64,000 bases of DNA, from NCBI RefSeq assembly GCF_036014215.1, contig NZ_CP107921.1, positions 8,181,501-8,245,500 of the forward strand. Direction: 5' to 3'. Below, piece by piece: positions 1-8,888 of this stretch. The position numbers and the translations under genes are program-made. Under the pieces are notes generated by a model. The model searched no databases. It was given only the letters and a program-made list of their open reading frames with translations, and was not told where the DNA came from. How positions within the stretch are numbered: the first letter of the stretch is position 1; each line of letters opens with the position of its first letter. The stretch is from Streptomyces sp. NBC_00440 (GTDB taxonomy: Bacteria > Actinomycetota > Actinomycetes > Streptomycetales > Streptomycetaceae).

Positions 1-1
1 G

Positions 2-679
2 TTCGAGGAACTCCTGAGCAAGGTCGACCCGCAGTTCTACGCCGATCTGATCGCGGGCCGGGCCAACTACACCGATCCGCAGGCGAAGAAGGCCCTGCAG
101 ATCTGGCAGGACTTCATGAAGAAGGGCTGGATGACGCCGGCCGACTTCGACCAGAACAACGGCCCGGCCGCGCTCAAGACCGGCAAGGTCGGCATGTTCC
201 TGCACGGCTCGTGGCAGTCCCAGGGTCTGGCCGCCGCCGGAATGAAGCCCGGCGAAGGCTTCGACGCCTTCGTCCTGCCTCCCGTGGACGCCTCCACCAA
301 GAGGTCCGTCATCACCGAGGCCGGCGTCCTCGCCGTACCGGAGAAGGCCGTGTCGCACGACGCCGCCATGGCCAACGCCGCGCACTGGCTGGACCCGTCG
401 GTCCAGCGAGTATGGACCGACTTCCTCCAGGACGGCTCGGCCAACCCGAAGGCGGTCATCAGCAACCCGGTACTCGCCCGCCTCAAAGAACAGGCCCGGC
501 GCGAGCACTGGACCGAGCTTCCCCGGTACGGACAGTCCGGGCCGCCCAACCTCATTCAGGGAAACACCGACGACCTGGGAGCCTTCATGACGCAGGCCAT
601 GTCCCCGGAGGCCTTGCTGCGCAGCATGGCGAGCCGGGCGTCCAAGGAGTGGGCCGCCTGGAACAAGGACGAGTCATGA
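2..679 (+). CDS. Carbohydrate ABC transporter substrate-binding protein (5' partial)
   Basis: The last 225 residues of an extracellular solute-binding protein are present; the start lies before the window. The visible part fits the C-terminal lobe of a family 1 sugar-binding protein: a KTGKVGMFLHGSW stretch, then an ITEAGVLAVPEKA strand-turn and a helical end (MASRASKEWAAWNK). Two permease genes follow directly, the first overlapping its stop codon by 4 nt (ATGA), so the three genes form one importer. The substrate cannot be read from this fragment. The mannan-degrading enzymes downstream make a mannose-containing oligosaccharide a reasonable inference. Confidence 0.85.
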   Translation, partial: FEELLSKVDPQFYADLIAGRANYTDPQAKKALQIWQDFMKKGWMTPADFDQNNGPAALKTGKVGMFLHGSWQSQGLAAAGMKPGEGFDAFVLPPVDASTKRSVITEAGVLAVPEKAVSHDAAMANAAHWLDPSVQRVWTDFLQDGSANPKAVISNPVLARLKEQARREHWTELPRYGQSGPPNLIQGNTDDLGAFMTQAMSPEALLRSMASRASKEWAAWNKDES

Positions 680-1623
680 CATCGGCACTCGACCGGCGGC
701 CCCCGGCGCCGGGCCCTCCCGCCCCCGGCCCGCCACCCGCCGCGCCGACTCGCAGGCCTCACCGCAGACTCAGGGACACGCTCGTGGGGGCAGGGTTCCT
801 GGCACCCGCCGTGCTGCTCGTCTCCGCACTGCTCCTGGCCCCGTTCGCGGCGACCCTCTACCGGGGGTTCTTCAGTGACGGCCGCGTCTCGGGCTTCACC
901 TGGTTCACCAACTACGGGCTGTTCTTCACCGACCCGGTGCTCGCCAAGTCGATCGAGAACACCCTGATGTGGGTGGTCGGCACGGTCGCCCTTCCACTGG
1001 CCCTCGGCCTGGGGATCGCGATCATGACCGACGGCGCCCGGTGGTCGCGGGTGGCGCGGCTGCTGGTGGTCCTTCCCTACGCGATCTCCGGCTCCGCCGT
1101 CGCGGTCGTGTGGAACTTCATCCTCACCAGCGACGGCGCCGCCAACCAGGCGCTCAAGGCGCTCGGTCTGGGCTCCTTCGCCCAGGGCTGGCTGCTCGAA
1201 TGGCCGGGCAACACCCTGGTGATGATCGTGGCCAACACCTGGCAGTCGACCGGTGTGGCCGTGATCCTCTTTCTGGTCGGCCTGCAGACCATCCCGCCGG
1301 AGACCCTGGAGGCGGCGTCCCTGGACGGCGCCACCGGCTGGAGCAAATTCTGGTACGTCATCCTGCCCCAGCTGAGGACGGTCTCCGTGATCGTCGTCGG
1401 CAGCAGCCTCGTCAACGGTCTGAAGTCGTTCGACCTGATCTGGGTCCTCACCCAGGGCGGTCCCGGCCGCAACTCCGAGACGCTCGCGGTCTCGATGTAC
1501 CAGGAGACGTTCCTCGCGCTGCGTCCCGGCGCCGGCGCGGCCGTCGCGGTCGTCCTCACCGTCATCGTGCTGCTGGCCTCCTGGCTCTATCTGCGGCGCC
1601 AACTGACCCCGAAAGGCGCCTGA
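676..1623 (+). CDS. Sugar ABC transporter permease (MalF/UgpA-like)
   Basis: A 315-residue inner-membrane permease. A proline-rich cytoplasmic N-terminus (residues 1-33) precedes the first membrane helix at about 36-60. The EAA loop that contacts the ATPase is clear at about residues 211-231 (EAASLDGATGW, then ILPQL). The start was chosen because the ATG overlaps the stop of the binding-protein gene, which implies translational coupling; a longer in-frame extension upstream is antisense-like and unsupported. No ATPase gene is nearby. That is common in actinomycetes, where a shared MsiK-type ATPase serves many sugar importers, but here it is inference. Confidence 0.9.
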   Translation: MTSALDRRPPAPGPPAPGPPPAAPTRRPHRRLRDTLVGAGFLAPAVLLVSALLLAPFAATLYRGFFSDGRVSGFTWFTNYGLFFTDPVLAKSIENTLMWVVGTVALPLALGLGIAIMTDGARWSRVARLLVVLPYAISGSAVAVVWNFILTSDGAANQALKALGLGSFAQGWLLEWPGNTLVMIVANTWQSTGVAVILFLVGLQTIPPETLEAASLDGATGWSKFWYVILPQLRTVSVIVVGSSLVNGLKSFDLIWVLTQGGPGRNSETLAVSMYQETFLALRPGAGAAVAVVLTVIVLLASWLYLRRQLTPKGA

Positions 1624-1625
1624 CC

Positions 1626-2456
1626 ATGCCCATCCGCCGTATCTCCGCGGGCACCGTCCTGCGCAACACGACCCTGGTGGTCGTCTCCCTGCTCTGGGCC
1701 GTGCCGACCTGGCTGCTCGTGGTCAACGCGCTCGTGCCGGCCGCCCAGTACGGCGGCAGCCCGCACTGGTGGCCGCACGGGGGCTTCGGGCTCTTCGACA
1801 ACATGTCCCAGGCGTGGACCCGGGCCCGGCTGGGACCCGCCATGGGCAACAGCCTGCTGTACGCGGTGACCAGCGCGGCCGCTGCGATCCTCGTGGCCAC
1901 CACCGCAGCCTTCGCGACGGTCATCATGCCGGTGAAACGCAAGACCCTGTGGTTCTGGCTGATCTACTCGGGCACGCTGCTGCCGCTCCAGGTCTTCCTG
2001 CGGCCCCTCTTCCTGGCCTATGCGAACACCGGTCTCTACGACGCCCAGCTCGGGCTGTTCCTGGTGTACGTCGCGGTGGCGATCCCGTTCGCGTACTTCA
2101 TCATGCGCAACTTCGCCCGGACCCTTCCCGGTGAGGTGATCGAGGCGGCACGGCTGGACGGCGCGTCCTGGTGGCGGATCTTCTGGCAGATCCACGTACC
2201 GCTGTCGAAGTCGGCGATGGTCGCCGCCTTCGTATTCCAGTTCGTGGCCGTCTGGAACGACCTTCTCTTCGGCATCACCCTCTCCACCAGCCGCAACATC
2301 CGACCCGTGATGGCCGCGCTCGCCGAACTCCAGGGCAACTACTCCAACGTCGGCCCTCCGGTCGTCCTCGGTGGCGCCCTCCTCGTCTCGCTGCCCACCG
2401 TCGTTCTGTTCTTCTCCGCCCAGCGCTTCTTCGTCAGCAGCCTCAAGCTCAGCTGA
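1626..2456 (+). CDS. Sugar ABC transporter permease (MalG/UgpE-like)
   Basis: The second permease of the importer, 276 residues, starts 2 nt after the first one ends. It opens with a membrane helix at about residues 13-35 and carries an EAA loop near residue 172 (EAARLDGASWW, then HVPL). The C-terminus ends in the short FFVSSLKLS tail usual for this subfamily. It would pair with the preceding permease to form the transmembrane channel. The gap to the following hydrolase gene is about 85 nt, so the hydrolases may be read from the same transcript. Confidence 0.9.
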   Translation: MPIRRISAGTVLRNTTLVVVSLLWAVPTWLLVVNALVPAAQYGGSPHWWPHGGFGLFDNMSQAWTRARLGPAMGNSLLYAVTSAAAAILVATTAAFATVIMPVKRKTLWFWLIYSGTLLPLQVFLRPLFLAYANTGLYDAQLGLFLVYVAVAIPFAYFIMRNFARTLPGEVIEAARLDGASWWRIFWQIHVPLSKSAMVAAFVFQFVAVWNDLLFGITLSTSRNIRPVMAALAELQGNYSNVGPPVVLGGALLVSLPTVVLFFSAQRFFVSSLKLS

Positions 2457-2540
2457 CGCCGACGCGAGGACGTGCCACCACCAGTACTCCTTCTCGCGAG
2501 TCACCACGCCATGAGCCGATCCCCCGAAAGGCACACTCCG

Positions 2541-3719
2541 GTGAAGATCTCTGCCCGCGCCGCTCTCACCCTCGCCGTCGTCCCACTGCTCTCCGCCGCA
2601 CTGTGCACCGCGCCGGCCTTCGCCAACGCGGGGCCGGCCGCGAACCCGTGGACCGGCCGCGCCGAAGACGCGTACGACGCACTCCAGAAGAACCTCTACC
2701 AGGGAGCGGACCATCACGGGCTCTACCAGGAGGAGACCCCGCGGCAGAGCACCGACAACGCCCACTCCTACCTGTGGCCCCTGCGCGAAGCCACGGCGGC
2801 CACCGTGGACATGGCGGGTCTCCCCAAGTCCGGAACGTCCTACACGGCGGACGCAACCGAACGCTTCCGCACTCTTGAGCTCTACTTCGACCCCCGCGAC
2901 GGACGCCCCGGTTACGACTCCTACCTCCCCGCACCCCTCGGCCAGGGCGGGGACGTCTTCTACGACGACAACTCGGTGGTCGGACTATCCCTCCTGGACC
3001 AGTACCGCGCCACCGGGGACGCCACATACCTCGGCCGGGCGGAGCAGAGCTTCGACATCGTCAGCCGTGGCTGGGACGACGACCCGGCCAAGGCCTGTCC
3101 CGGAGGCATGGACTGGGTCGACTCCACCAGCAACACCATGCGCGCCGCCAACGTCACCGGGCTCGCCGCCGAACTGGCCGCGCGGCTCTACCAGGCGACA
3201 TCCGGTGACCGCTATCTGGCGAGCGCGAAGAAGTGGTACGAGTGGAACTGGTCCTGTCTGCGCCAGGCTCCGGGGCTCTACCACAACAGCCGTGGCGACG
3301 ACGGGACCGTCAACACCACGCTCTGGACGTACAACTCCGGAGCCATGGTCGGCACTGCCACCACGCTCTACCGGGCCACCGGCGACCGCTCCTACCTCAA
3401 GCGAGCTGTCGAGGACGCCGACGCCTCGCTCGCGTACTGGAAGCAGGGGGACCGGCTGCATGACCAGCCCGCGATCTTCAACGCCATCTACTTCGACAAC
3501 CTGCGGATCCTGAACGCCGTACGGCCCGACCCGGCCTACCGCCAGGTGGAGAGCGCCTACGCGGAGCAGACCTGGAAGGAGAACCGGGACCCCTCGACCG
3601 GGCTCTTCCGGTTCCAGCCCTCGGGCGGCGGCGACTACGACGCCACCGCGCCCGCCGAAACCCTCGAACAGTCCGCGATGGTCCAGATCTTCGCCGGCCT
3701 CGCCACCCATCGCTCCTGA
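2541..3719 (+). CDS. Secreted GH76-type alpha-1,6-mannanase
   Basis: A 392-residue secreted protein. The GTG start gives a Sec signal peptide at once: KIS, a hydrophobic core to about residue 22, then APAFANA for cleavage. An upstream in-frame start would put 23 unlikely residues before it. The mature part resembles glycoside hydrolase family 76 (alpha/alpha-barrel endo-alpha-mannanases), with an acidic YDDN motif at about residues 141-144 as the candidate catalytic Asp pair and a WTYNSGAMVG stretch near 262. GH76 enzymes cut alpha-1,6-mannan backbones. Its place between a sugar importer and an alpha-mannosidase fits a role outside the cell in releasing mannooligosaccharides. The related GH88/105 or GH8 barrels are the main alternatives. 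Confidence 0.8.
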   Translation: MKISARAALTLAVVPLLSAALCTAPAFANAGPAANPWTGRAEDAYDALQKNLYQGADHHGLYQEETPRQSTDNAHSYLWPLREATAATVDMAGLPKSGTSYTADATERFRTLELYFDPRDGRPGYDSYLPAPLGQGGDVFYDDNSVVGLSLLDQYRATGDATYLGRAEQSFDIVSRGWDDDPAKACPGGMDWVDSTSNTMRAANVTGLAAELAARLYQATSGDRYLASAKKWYEWNWSCLRQAPGLYHNSRGDDGTVNTTLWTYNSGAMVGTATTLYRATGDRSYLKRAVEDADASLAYWKQGDRLHDQPAIFNAIYFDNLRILNAVRPDPAYRQVESAYAEQTWKENRDPSTGLFRFQPSGGGDYDATAPAETLEQSAMVQIFAGLATHRS

Positions 3720-3812
3720 CCTCTTCACCTCCTGCCGTCCGCACACCCGCACGTCACCACCGACCGCTGTACGCACCAGACCGGCACCACGCCAGAGCGG
3801 AGAACCCTCTCC

Positions 3813-6800
3813 ATGCCCCGCCCAGACCTGTCCCGCCCCTCCTGGTGGGACTCCGACATAGCCCGCGACATCCTGCGCGATCGCGGTGTCAGCTCCACCG
3901 GAGTCCTCGGCGGACACCCCGTCAGGCTTTCCTGCGAGCCGCTGCTGCGCCACGACGGTGACGGCGGTCTGCTCCAGTCCGTACGGGTACGGACCGACCG
4001 CCCCGTCACCGTCGCCCGCGTCACCACCGTGTCCGGAAGCACCCTGCGCTGCGACCTGGTCCCCGGGCCCGACGGCACCACCCGACTGCTGGTCCCCGAG
4101 GTGGAGTCCCCGGTCCGGATCCTCATCGAACTGCCCGAGCTGGCCGAGGGCGAGAGCGTCGAAGTACAACTCACTCCGCAGCGTCACTGGACCCTGCATC
4201 TGGTCCAGCACGCCCATCTCGACATCGGCTACACCGACCCGCAGGGCACGGTCCTCGCCGAGGGACGCAAATACCTCGACTCGCTCCTGGAGCTGTGCCG
4301 TACAACGGACGACTGGCCCCAGGAGTCCAGGTTCCGCTGGGCCGTCGAAGGGTTCTTCAGCTACGAGAACTGGTCGGCCAACCGTCCGGCGGAACAGGTC
4401 GCGGAGTTCCTGGAGCGGGTCCGCGAGGGCCGCATAGAGCTCGCCGCGATGCCGTTCAACCTGCACACCGAGACATGCTCCACCGATGAACTCCACGAAC
4501 TGCTCCGCCCGGTACGGGAGCTGCGTGACCAGCACGGCATCGACATCACCACGGCGATGCAGACGGATGTCCCCGGGCAGGTAGTGGGGCTGCCCGACGT
4601 CCTCGCCGACAGTGGCATCCGCTATCTCTCGGTCGCCCACAACTGGGCCGGACGCGCCGTGCCGCACCACGTCGGCGGCGGGCAACTGCCCCGGCTGTTC
4701 CGCTGGAAGGCACCCAGCGGGCGCAGCGTGCTGGTGTGGCGCACCGACACCCCGCACGGGCTCGCGTACATGGAGGGCTCGATCCTCGGCTTCGACGAGT
4801 CCTTCGCCCGCGTCGACGACCTCCTGCCGAACTACCTCTCGGCGCTGGCCACCCACCAGTACCCGCACGAAGGGCGCGGCATCCCCGGGTTCCCCGTACT
4901 GGACGAGGAGTTCAAGGGCGACCCCTATCCCTGGGACATCCTGCATCTGCGCGTGCTGGGCAAGTTCGCGGACAACGGTCCGCCGCGCCGCATCATCGCC
5001 GACACCGTGCGCCGGTGGAACGAAGAGTGGGCCTTCCCCGTCCTGCGCACCTCACGCAACGAGGACTTCTTCCTCGACGCCGAGGCGCGCCTCGGCGACC
5101 GCTTGGAGACCTTCGAGGGCGATTGGAGCGACTGGTGGGTGGACGGCGTCGGGGCGGGCGCCGTCCCGCTGGCTGCCACCCGCGACGGTCAGGCGGCACT
5201 GGCCGACGCCCAAACGGTGGCCGGGTACGCGGAGATCCTCGGCGCCCACGGCGGCGCGGAGATCACCGCGTCCGCGCCCGCGGTCTACCGGGCCGCTTCG
5301 TTGTTCAACGAGCACACCTGGGGAGGCGGCGACCCGTGGACGCACGGCGATCACGGCCATGCCTCCGGCGAGCGGCAGTGGCACTGGAAGTACGCCCAGG
5401 CACTGCGGGCCCACGACGACGCGAGGACTCTCCTCGACGGCGCAGGCGCCGCGCTCGGCACCCGGCTCTCGCCCCGCGAGGGCACTCTCGCCGGCTACTA
5501 CGTCACCAACACCTGCAGCTGGCAGCGCTCCGAGGCGGTCCGGCTGTTCCTTCCGGAGAGCACAGTCCCGCTGGAGGACTGCGTCCGCCTGCTCGACACG
5601 CGAGACGGCTCACCGCTGGAGCACACCGAGGAGGCCCAGACCAACGAACTGCACCGGGCCGCAGGCCGCTTCCTTCTCTTCCGGCTCGGGGACGTGCCCG
5701 CGCACGGTGCGGTGCGGGTGGACGTCGTACCCGCCGATACGGCTCCTCCGGCCGCAGCGGACGCCGGAGACTCCACCGTCCTGGAGAACGAGTTCCTGCG
5801 GGTGCGCGTTGATCTGCGCTCGGCCTGGATCGGATCAGTCACCGACAAACGGACGGGCCGGGAACTGGTCCGCCAGGACGCGACGGTCGGCCTGAACGGC
5901 TATGTGTACGACGAGTACGCCACGGCCGGCGGCTTCAACCACCAGTCGAGCAAGACCACGGCCACGGACTCCATGCATCTGCTCGCGTCGCGCACCACGG
6001 CCCCGCCTGCTGCGCTGGTGGACCGCTTCTCCGACGCGACCGGTCAGACACTCGTCTACGAGTGCGCACCGGCCGGCACCGAGCGCCTGCGTGTCCGGGT
6101 CCATCTTCCGCGCGGTGAGGCCCGCATCGATCTGGAGAACCGGATCGCCAAGAGCGCGACCCTGACCAAGGAAAGCGCGTTCTTCGCATTCCCCTTCGCC
6201 ATGGAAGCCCCTGTCGTCCGGATGGAGGCCACCGGGGGCATGACGGGCACCGGCCTTCCGACAGTGCCGGGATCGGCGCGGCACATGCGCGCGGTGCGGC
6301 GCTGGGTCAGCTTCCAGGAGGGGCCGACGGTCGCCGCCGTGGCCACCCAGGACGCCCCGCTGGTGCAGATCGGCGGAATCGCGATTCCCTACGTTCCCTA
6401 CCCGCAGTCACTCGCTCAGGAGGAGCCCGGCACTCTCTTCTCCTGGGTGCACAACAACATCTGGGACACCAACTTCCCTTCGGAGCAGGCCTTCGACCAT
6501 GTCTTCCGGTACAGCGTGGGCGTGGCATCCTCCACCGACTGCGCGGGCCCCGAACTGGGCATGCGAACGGCGTCCGCCGGCAGCCGCCCCCTGCTGGCGG
6601 TGCGCGCGAAGGGCGAGGCGATCGAGGAGCCGAGGACCTCGTACGGACTGCTGGCCGTCAGCGATCCACGGATCAGGATCGTGGGTCTCACCGTGCCCGC
6701 TCAGGGGCGAGTGCTGGCCAGACTCCAGTCGTACGCGCAGGAGCCGGTCACCTGCCGGATCACGCCGGGATTCCCGGTGGCGGAGGCAGTAGCCGCCGAC

Positions 6801-6905
6801 TATCTGGGAGCCACGGGTGCGCGACTGGAGCCTGATCCCGACGGCTCTGTGCCGGTCGTGGTGCCGACCCTGGGGACCACAGCTGTACTGCTGAGGCTCC
6901 TCTGA
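3813..6905 (+). CDS. GH38 alpha-mannosidase
   Basis: A 1030-residue enzyme of glycoside hydrolase family 38, which releases terminal alpha-mannose with a zinc ion. The zinc-binding start of the catalytic domain is HAHLDIGYTDPQ, with H133, H135 and D137. The nucleophile motif AMQTDVPG follows, with D252 as the expected catalytic aspartate. The middle and C-terminal beta-rich domains run to the end, and the length is normal for the family. There is no signal peptide, so it probably acts in the cytoplasm on mannooligosaccharides imported by the transporter upstream. About 93 nt separate it from the GH76 gene. Confidence 0.92.
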   Translation: MPRPDLSRPSWWDSDIARDILRDRGVSSTGVLGGHPVRLSCEPLLRHDGDGGLLQSVRVRTDRPVTVARVTTVSGSTLRCDLVPGPDGTTRLLVPEVESPVRILIELPELAEGESVEVQLTPQRHWTLHLVQHAHLDIGYTDPQGTVLAEGRKYLDSLLELCRTTDDWPQESRFRWAVEGFFSYENWSANRPAEQVAEFLERVREGRIELAAMPFNLHTETCSTDELHELLRPVRELRDQHGIDITTAMQTDVPGQVVGLPDVLADSGIRYLSVAHNWAGRAVPHHVGGGQLPRLFRWKAPSGRSVLVWRTDTPHGLAYMEGSILGFDESFARVDDLLPNYLSALATHQYPHEGRGIPGFPVLDEEFKGDPYPWDILHLRVLGKFADNGPPRRIIADTVRRWNEEWAFPVLRTSRNEDFFLDAEARLGDRLETFEGDWSDWWVDGVGAGAVPLAATRDGQAALADAQTVAGYAEILGAHGGAEITASAPAVYRAASLFNEHTWGGGDPWTHGDHGHASGERQWHWKYAQALRAHDDARTLLDGAGAALGTRLSPREGTLAGYYVTNTCSWQRSEAVRLFLPESTVPLEDCVRLLDTRDGSPLEHTEEAQTNELHRAAGRFLLFRLGDVPAHGAVRVDVVPADTAPPAAADAGDSTVLENEFLRVRVDLRSAWIGSVTDKRTGRELVRQDATVGLNGYVYDEYATAGGFNHQSSKTTATDSMHLLASRTTAPPAALVDRFSDATGQTLVYECAPAGTERLRVRVHLPRGEARIDLENRIAKSATLTKESAFFAFPFAMEAPVVRMEATGGMTGTGLPTVPGSARHMRAVRRWVSFQEGPTVAAVATQDAPLVQIGGIAIPYVPYPQSLAQEEPGTLFSWVHNNIWDTNFPSEQAFDHVFRYSVGVASSTDCAGPELGMRTASAGSRPLLAVRAKGEAIEEPRTSYGLLAVSDPRIRIVGLTVPAQGRVLARLQSYAQEPVTCRITPGFPVAEAVAADYLGATGARLEPDPDGSVPVVVPTLGTTAVLLRLL

Positions 6906-7070
6906 GGGACAGCCAGTGGTCAGGCTGTGTCCCCTGGTGGTTTCCGGGTTTGTCGGCCGGGGCGGTGGATGTGTGGGGTCTTGGCGATCGCTTCTGGTGG
7001 GTGGTCATGTCGCTGAGCGGGGTTGGGCGGCTTTCGCGCGGCAGTATCCGGATCACCGAAAGAAAGGTGA

Positions 7071-7282
7071 CTGGACCGTATCCGGCATCTCACCGTCGCC
7101 CTCCCGCCCCAGCACGCGGCTCGCCTCTTCGACGCCCAGCAGCGGGGCGAAGGCGATGACCGGCTGCGCGAACTCACCGCCGAAGCACTCAAGGAGGTGT
7201 ACTTCCAGACGGCGGCCGCCGCGCAGGCTCCCTGGATGAAGTACAGATCAACGACGTGCTGGACCTTGAGTTCGAGCTGTAG
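7071..7282 (+). pseudogene. Remnant of a small unidentified gene, frameshifted
   Basis: A protein-like run (DRIRHLTVALPPQHAARLF, ending AEALKEVYFQTAAAAQ) has strong coding-type composition but no proper start: a TGA lies immediately before CTG in that frame. Near base 7223 the sense moves to another frame, giving LDEVQINDVLDLEFEL and a stop. A frameshift in a short helical protein is the simplest reading. The protein is not recognised. Confidence 0.45.
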
Positions 7283-7359
7283 AGGCCGCCCCCGAACAAC
7301 CTGCGGGCCCCGGATGTGAATGAGCGCTTCATCTGCCGGCTGAACGTTCGGGGCCACGG

Positions 7360-7689
7360 TCAGGGCACGTTGCGTCGTCCGAGCGCCTCGGCGACTGGTT
7401 CGCCACTGCGCCGGGCATGTGTCATCCGCTCGCGTATCTCCCGGAGAGTCCGGGGCCGGTAGCCAGGTCCGCCACAACAGCTCTTGTGGAAGCCCACGCC
7501 AGCGTTCAGCAGCACGGTGAGAGTCCGCCATGCTGCGAGGTCCCGCCGCCGGGGCGGGGCGAACGCCGATCCTGCATGAATCATCGGTGCCGCACAGCGT
7601 GGACAGGTCCGCTGCCTCGTACGGTCGTAGGGCTGCTTGTACGAGACCCGGCATGAGAGGCAGACGTACGAGGTCTTCGCATGGGCCAT
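7360..7689 (-). CDS. Small zinc-ribbon protein, unknown function
   Basis: A 109-residue protein with two CxxC knuckles near the N-terminus (VCLSCRVSY and TCPRCAAPM, about 20 residues apart), the usual layout of a small zinc ribbon. A basic C-terminal half follows (REIRERMTHARR). The ATG start places MAHAKTSY before the first knuckle. Similar short proteins are common in Streptomyces, but I know no established role. It stands alone between decayed sequences. Confidence 0.7.
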   Translation of the reverse strand: MAHAKTSYVCLSCRVSYKQPYDRTRQRTCPRCAAPMIHAGSAFAPPRRRDLAAWRTLTVLLNAGVGFHKSCCGGPGYRPRTLREIRERMTHARRSGEPVAEALGRRNVP

Positions 7690-8050
7690 GTGCTCAGCCT
7701 AGAGATGACACCGTGTGCTGGCCAGTGGCTCTTCCGTACCGGAGAGGTGAGCGGTGCGGGCCGGCCCGTTTGCCCGGACGGCCGGCCTCCAGCTCGTGGA
7801 GCTCCGCGCCGAGCGATGACCAAACTGCCGCCCGGACGCCGCCGGCATCGAAACAAACGGCCAGCCGATCTGGCTGCGGCCGACAACCGGCCAGACTTCA
7901 CCGCCGCTACCAGATCCGTACGAACGCTCCAGCTTCTGACGCAGCGCGCCCACCTCACCCGTTGAGCCGGAATAAGAGAAAGGCCTCCGAGACCGGGGGC
8001 CTTCGTACACTTCGCTGACCGGCCAGCTCAACGACCAGCCCGTGGCGGTG
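7690..8050. other. Intergenic stretch without a supported gene
   Basis: No frame on either strand shows sustained protein-like sequence. The only feature seen is a terminator-like hairpin near its right end. Confidence 0.5.
7980..8003. terminator. Terminator-like hairpin
   Basis: AAGGCCTCC pairs with GGGGGCCTT across a 6-nt loop (one T-G pair). There is no T-run, which is usual for high-GC terminators. What it ends is unclear. Confidence 0.4.
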
Positions 8051-8155
8051 CTACGCCCAGTTCTGCTGGTGCGGCGAGCTGTCCGGGGTCCAGCCGGTCC
8101 GTCTCGATTTGGTGTTGAGGCGCATCCAGTGAGCCTCCGCCAACTTGAAATCACA
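8051..8155 (-). pseudogene. C-terminal relic of a helicase-associated (HA) domain protein
   Basis: The last about 32 codons read FKLAEAHWMRLNTKSRR, then a short tail ending HQQNWA and a stop. HA repeats in actinomycete helicase-like proteins end in a similar way (a V/L-W-NTKSRR-D-LT-EQ pattern and a final W-A). Nothing upstream in this frame supports a full gene. A second, different HA relic lies near 20.7 kb. Confidence 0.5.
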
Positions 8156-8332
8156 GGTCAAAGGGCTGGCGTGACCGGCTCTCGGGGTGCTCACGCTGGT
8201 CCTGGGTGACTGTCTGCGCAGTAGGTCATCTGTCAGTGATTGGCTTGGAGGTCTGTCAGGAAGAGCTGGGCGTCTCGGAGGCAGTCGACGGGCGCCGCAG
8301 CGCCCATGGCGCCGACAGCCGAGCGGCATGGA

Positions 8333-8800
8333 TCAGCCCAGTGATGCCGTTGCCGCACGCAGGTCTTCCAGGGCTGCCAGTGCATGTGGCGCGAGCCCTT
8401 CTGTGTCATCACGATCACTTTCAGACCACTGGGCGTATCCCCGCTTGAACGCGAGGACTCACAGCTCGCCCGCGAGGTGCACGGTCGGGTCGGGGACGCC
8501 ACGGGCGATGAGCGCGGCTGTCATGGCGGCCGCGAGACCGACGCTCTTGAGGGCGTCGCGCTCTTGTAGTTCGGTGCTGGCTGCCACGGCTGCTTTGAGG
8601 CGGGGGCCGAGTTCGCGGTTCGCTGGTCCCATGGCGCTCGATGCGGGCTTGTCGGAGAAGTGCCGGAAGAAGGTGCTCTTGGTGACTCCGGCGCGCTCGG
8701 CGATCTGCGTCACCGTGGTGGCGTCGTACCCCTGCTCGGTGAACAGGTCGACGGCCGCAACGACGAGTCGCTGGGTCGCCCCCGGTTGCCATCTAGCCAT
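8333..8800 (-). pseudogene. TetR-family repressor, disrupted by an internal deletion and a TGA
   Basis: The N-terminal helix-turn-helix is intact (TEQGYDATTVTQIAERAG, then TKSTFFRHFSDK). Compared with the intact TetR at 30.05-30.62 kb, about 40 residues after FFRHFSDK are missing. The frame then meets TGA at 8459-8461 inside the conserved HLAGEL-VLAFKRGY stretch. Beyond the stop the same frame continues with a normal TetR ending (YAQWSESDRDD, then AALEDLRAATASLG), reaching a true stop at 8333. The expressed product would be 113 residues without most of the ligand/dimer domain. It diverges from the adjacent oxidoreductase gene across two well-formed operators. Confidence 0.85.
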
Positions 8801-8813
8801 GCGACCAGGATAG

Positions 8814-8873
8814 GTGATGGGACACCTGTCCCGTCACCGTGTAGGGTCAGTGATGGGACAACAGTCCCATCAC
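8814..8873. promoter_or_regulatory. Two TetR-type operators
   Basis: Two inverted repeats: GTGATGGGAC-4 nt-GTCCCGTCAC (8814-8837, one mismatch) and GTGATGGGAC-4 nt-GTCCCATCAC (8850-8873, perfect). They are 36 bp apart centre to centre and fill the space between the broken repressor and the oxidoreductase start. The arms resemble the operators at 30.63-30.68 kb. Confidence 0.8.
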
Positions 8874-8888
8874 TTTCAGGGAGAGCTC

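Noticed and set aside
2985..4946. A long minus-strand frame opposite the mannanase and mannosidase genes
   Set aside because: It spans two well-supported plus-strand genes and their gap and has no protein-family features.
8233..8290. Minus-strand ending CLRDAQLFLTDLQANH, considered as a transposase C-terminus like that at 9.9 kb (CLLRALLVLTNLEVNR)
   Set aside because: The similarity covers only about 16 residues and nothing upstream supports it; noted but too weak to list as a feature.
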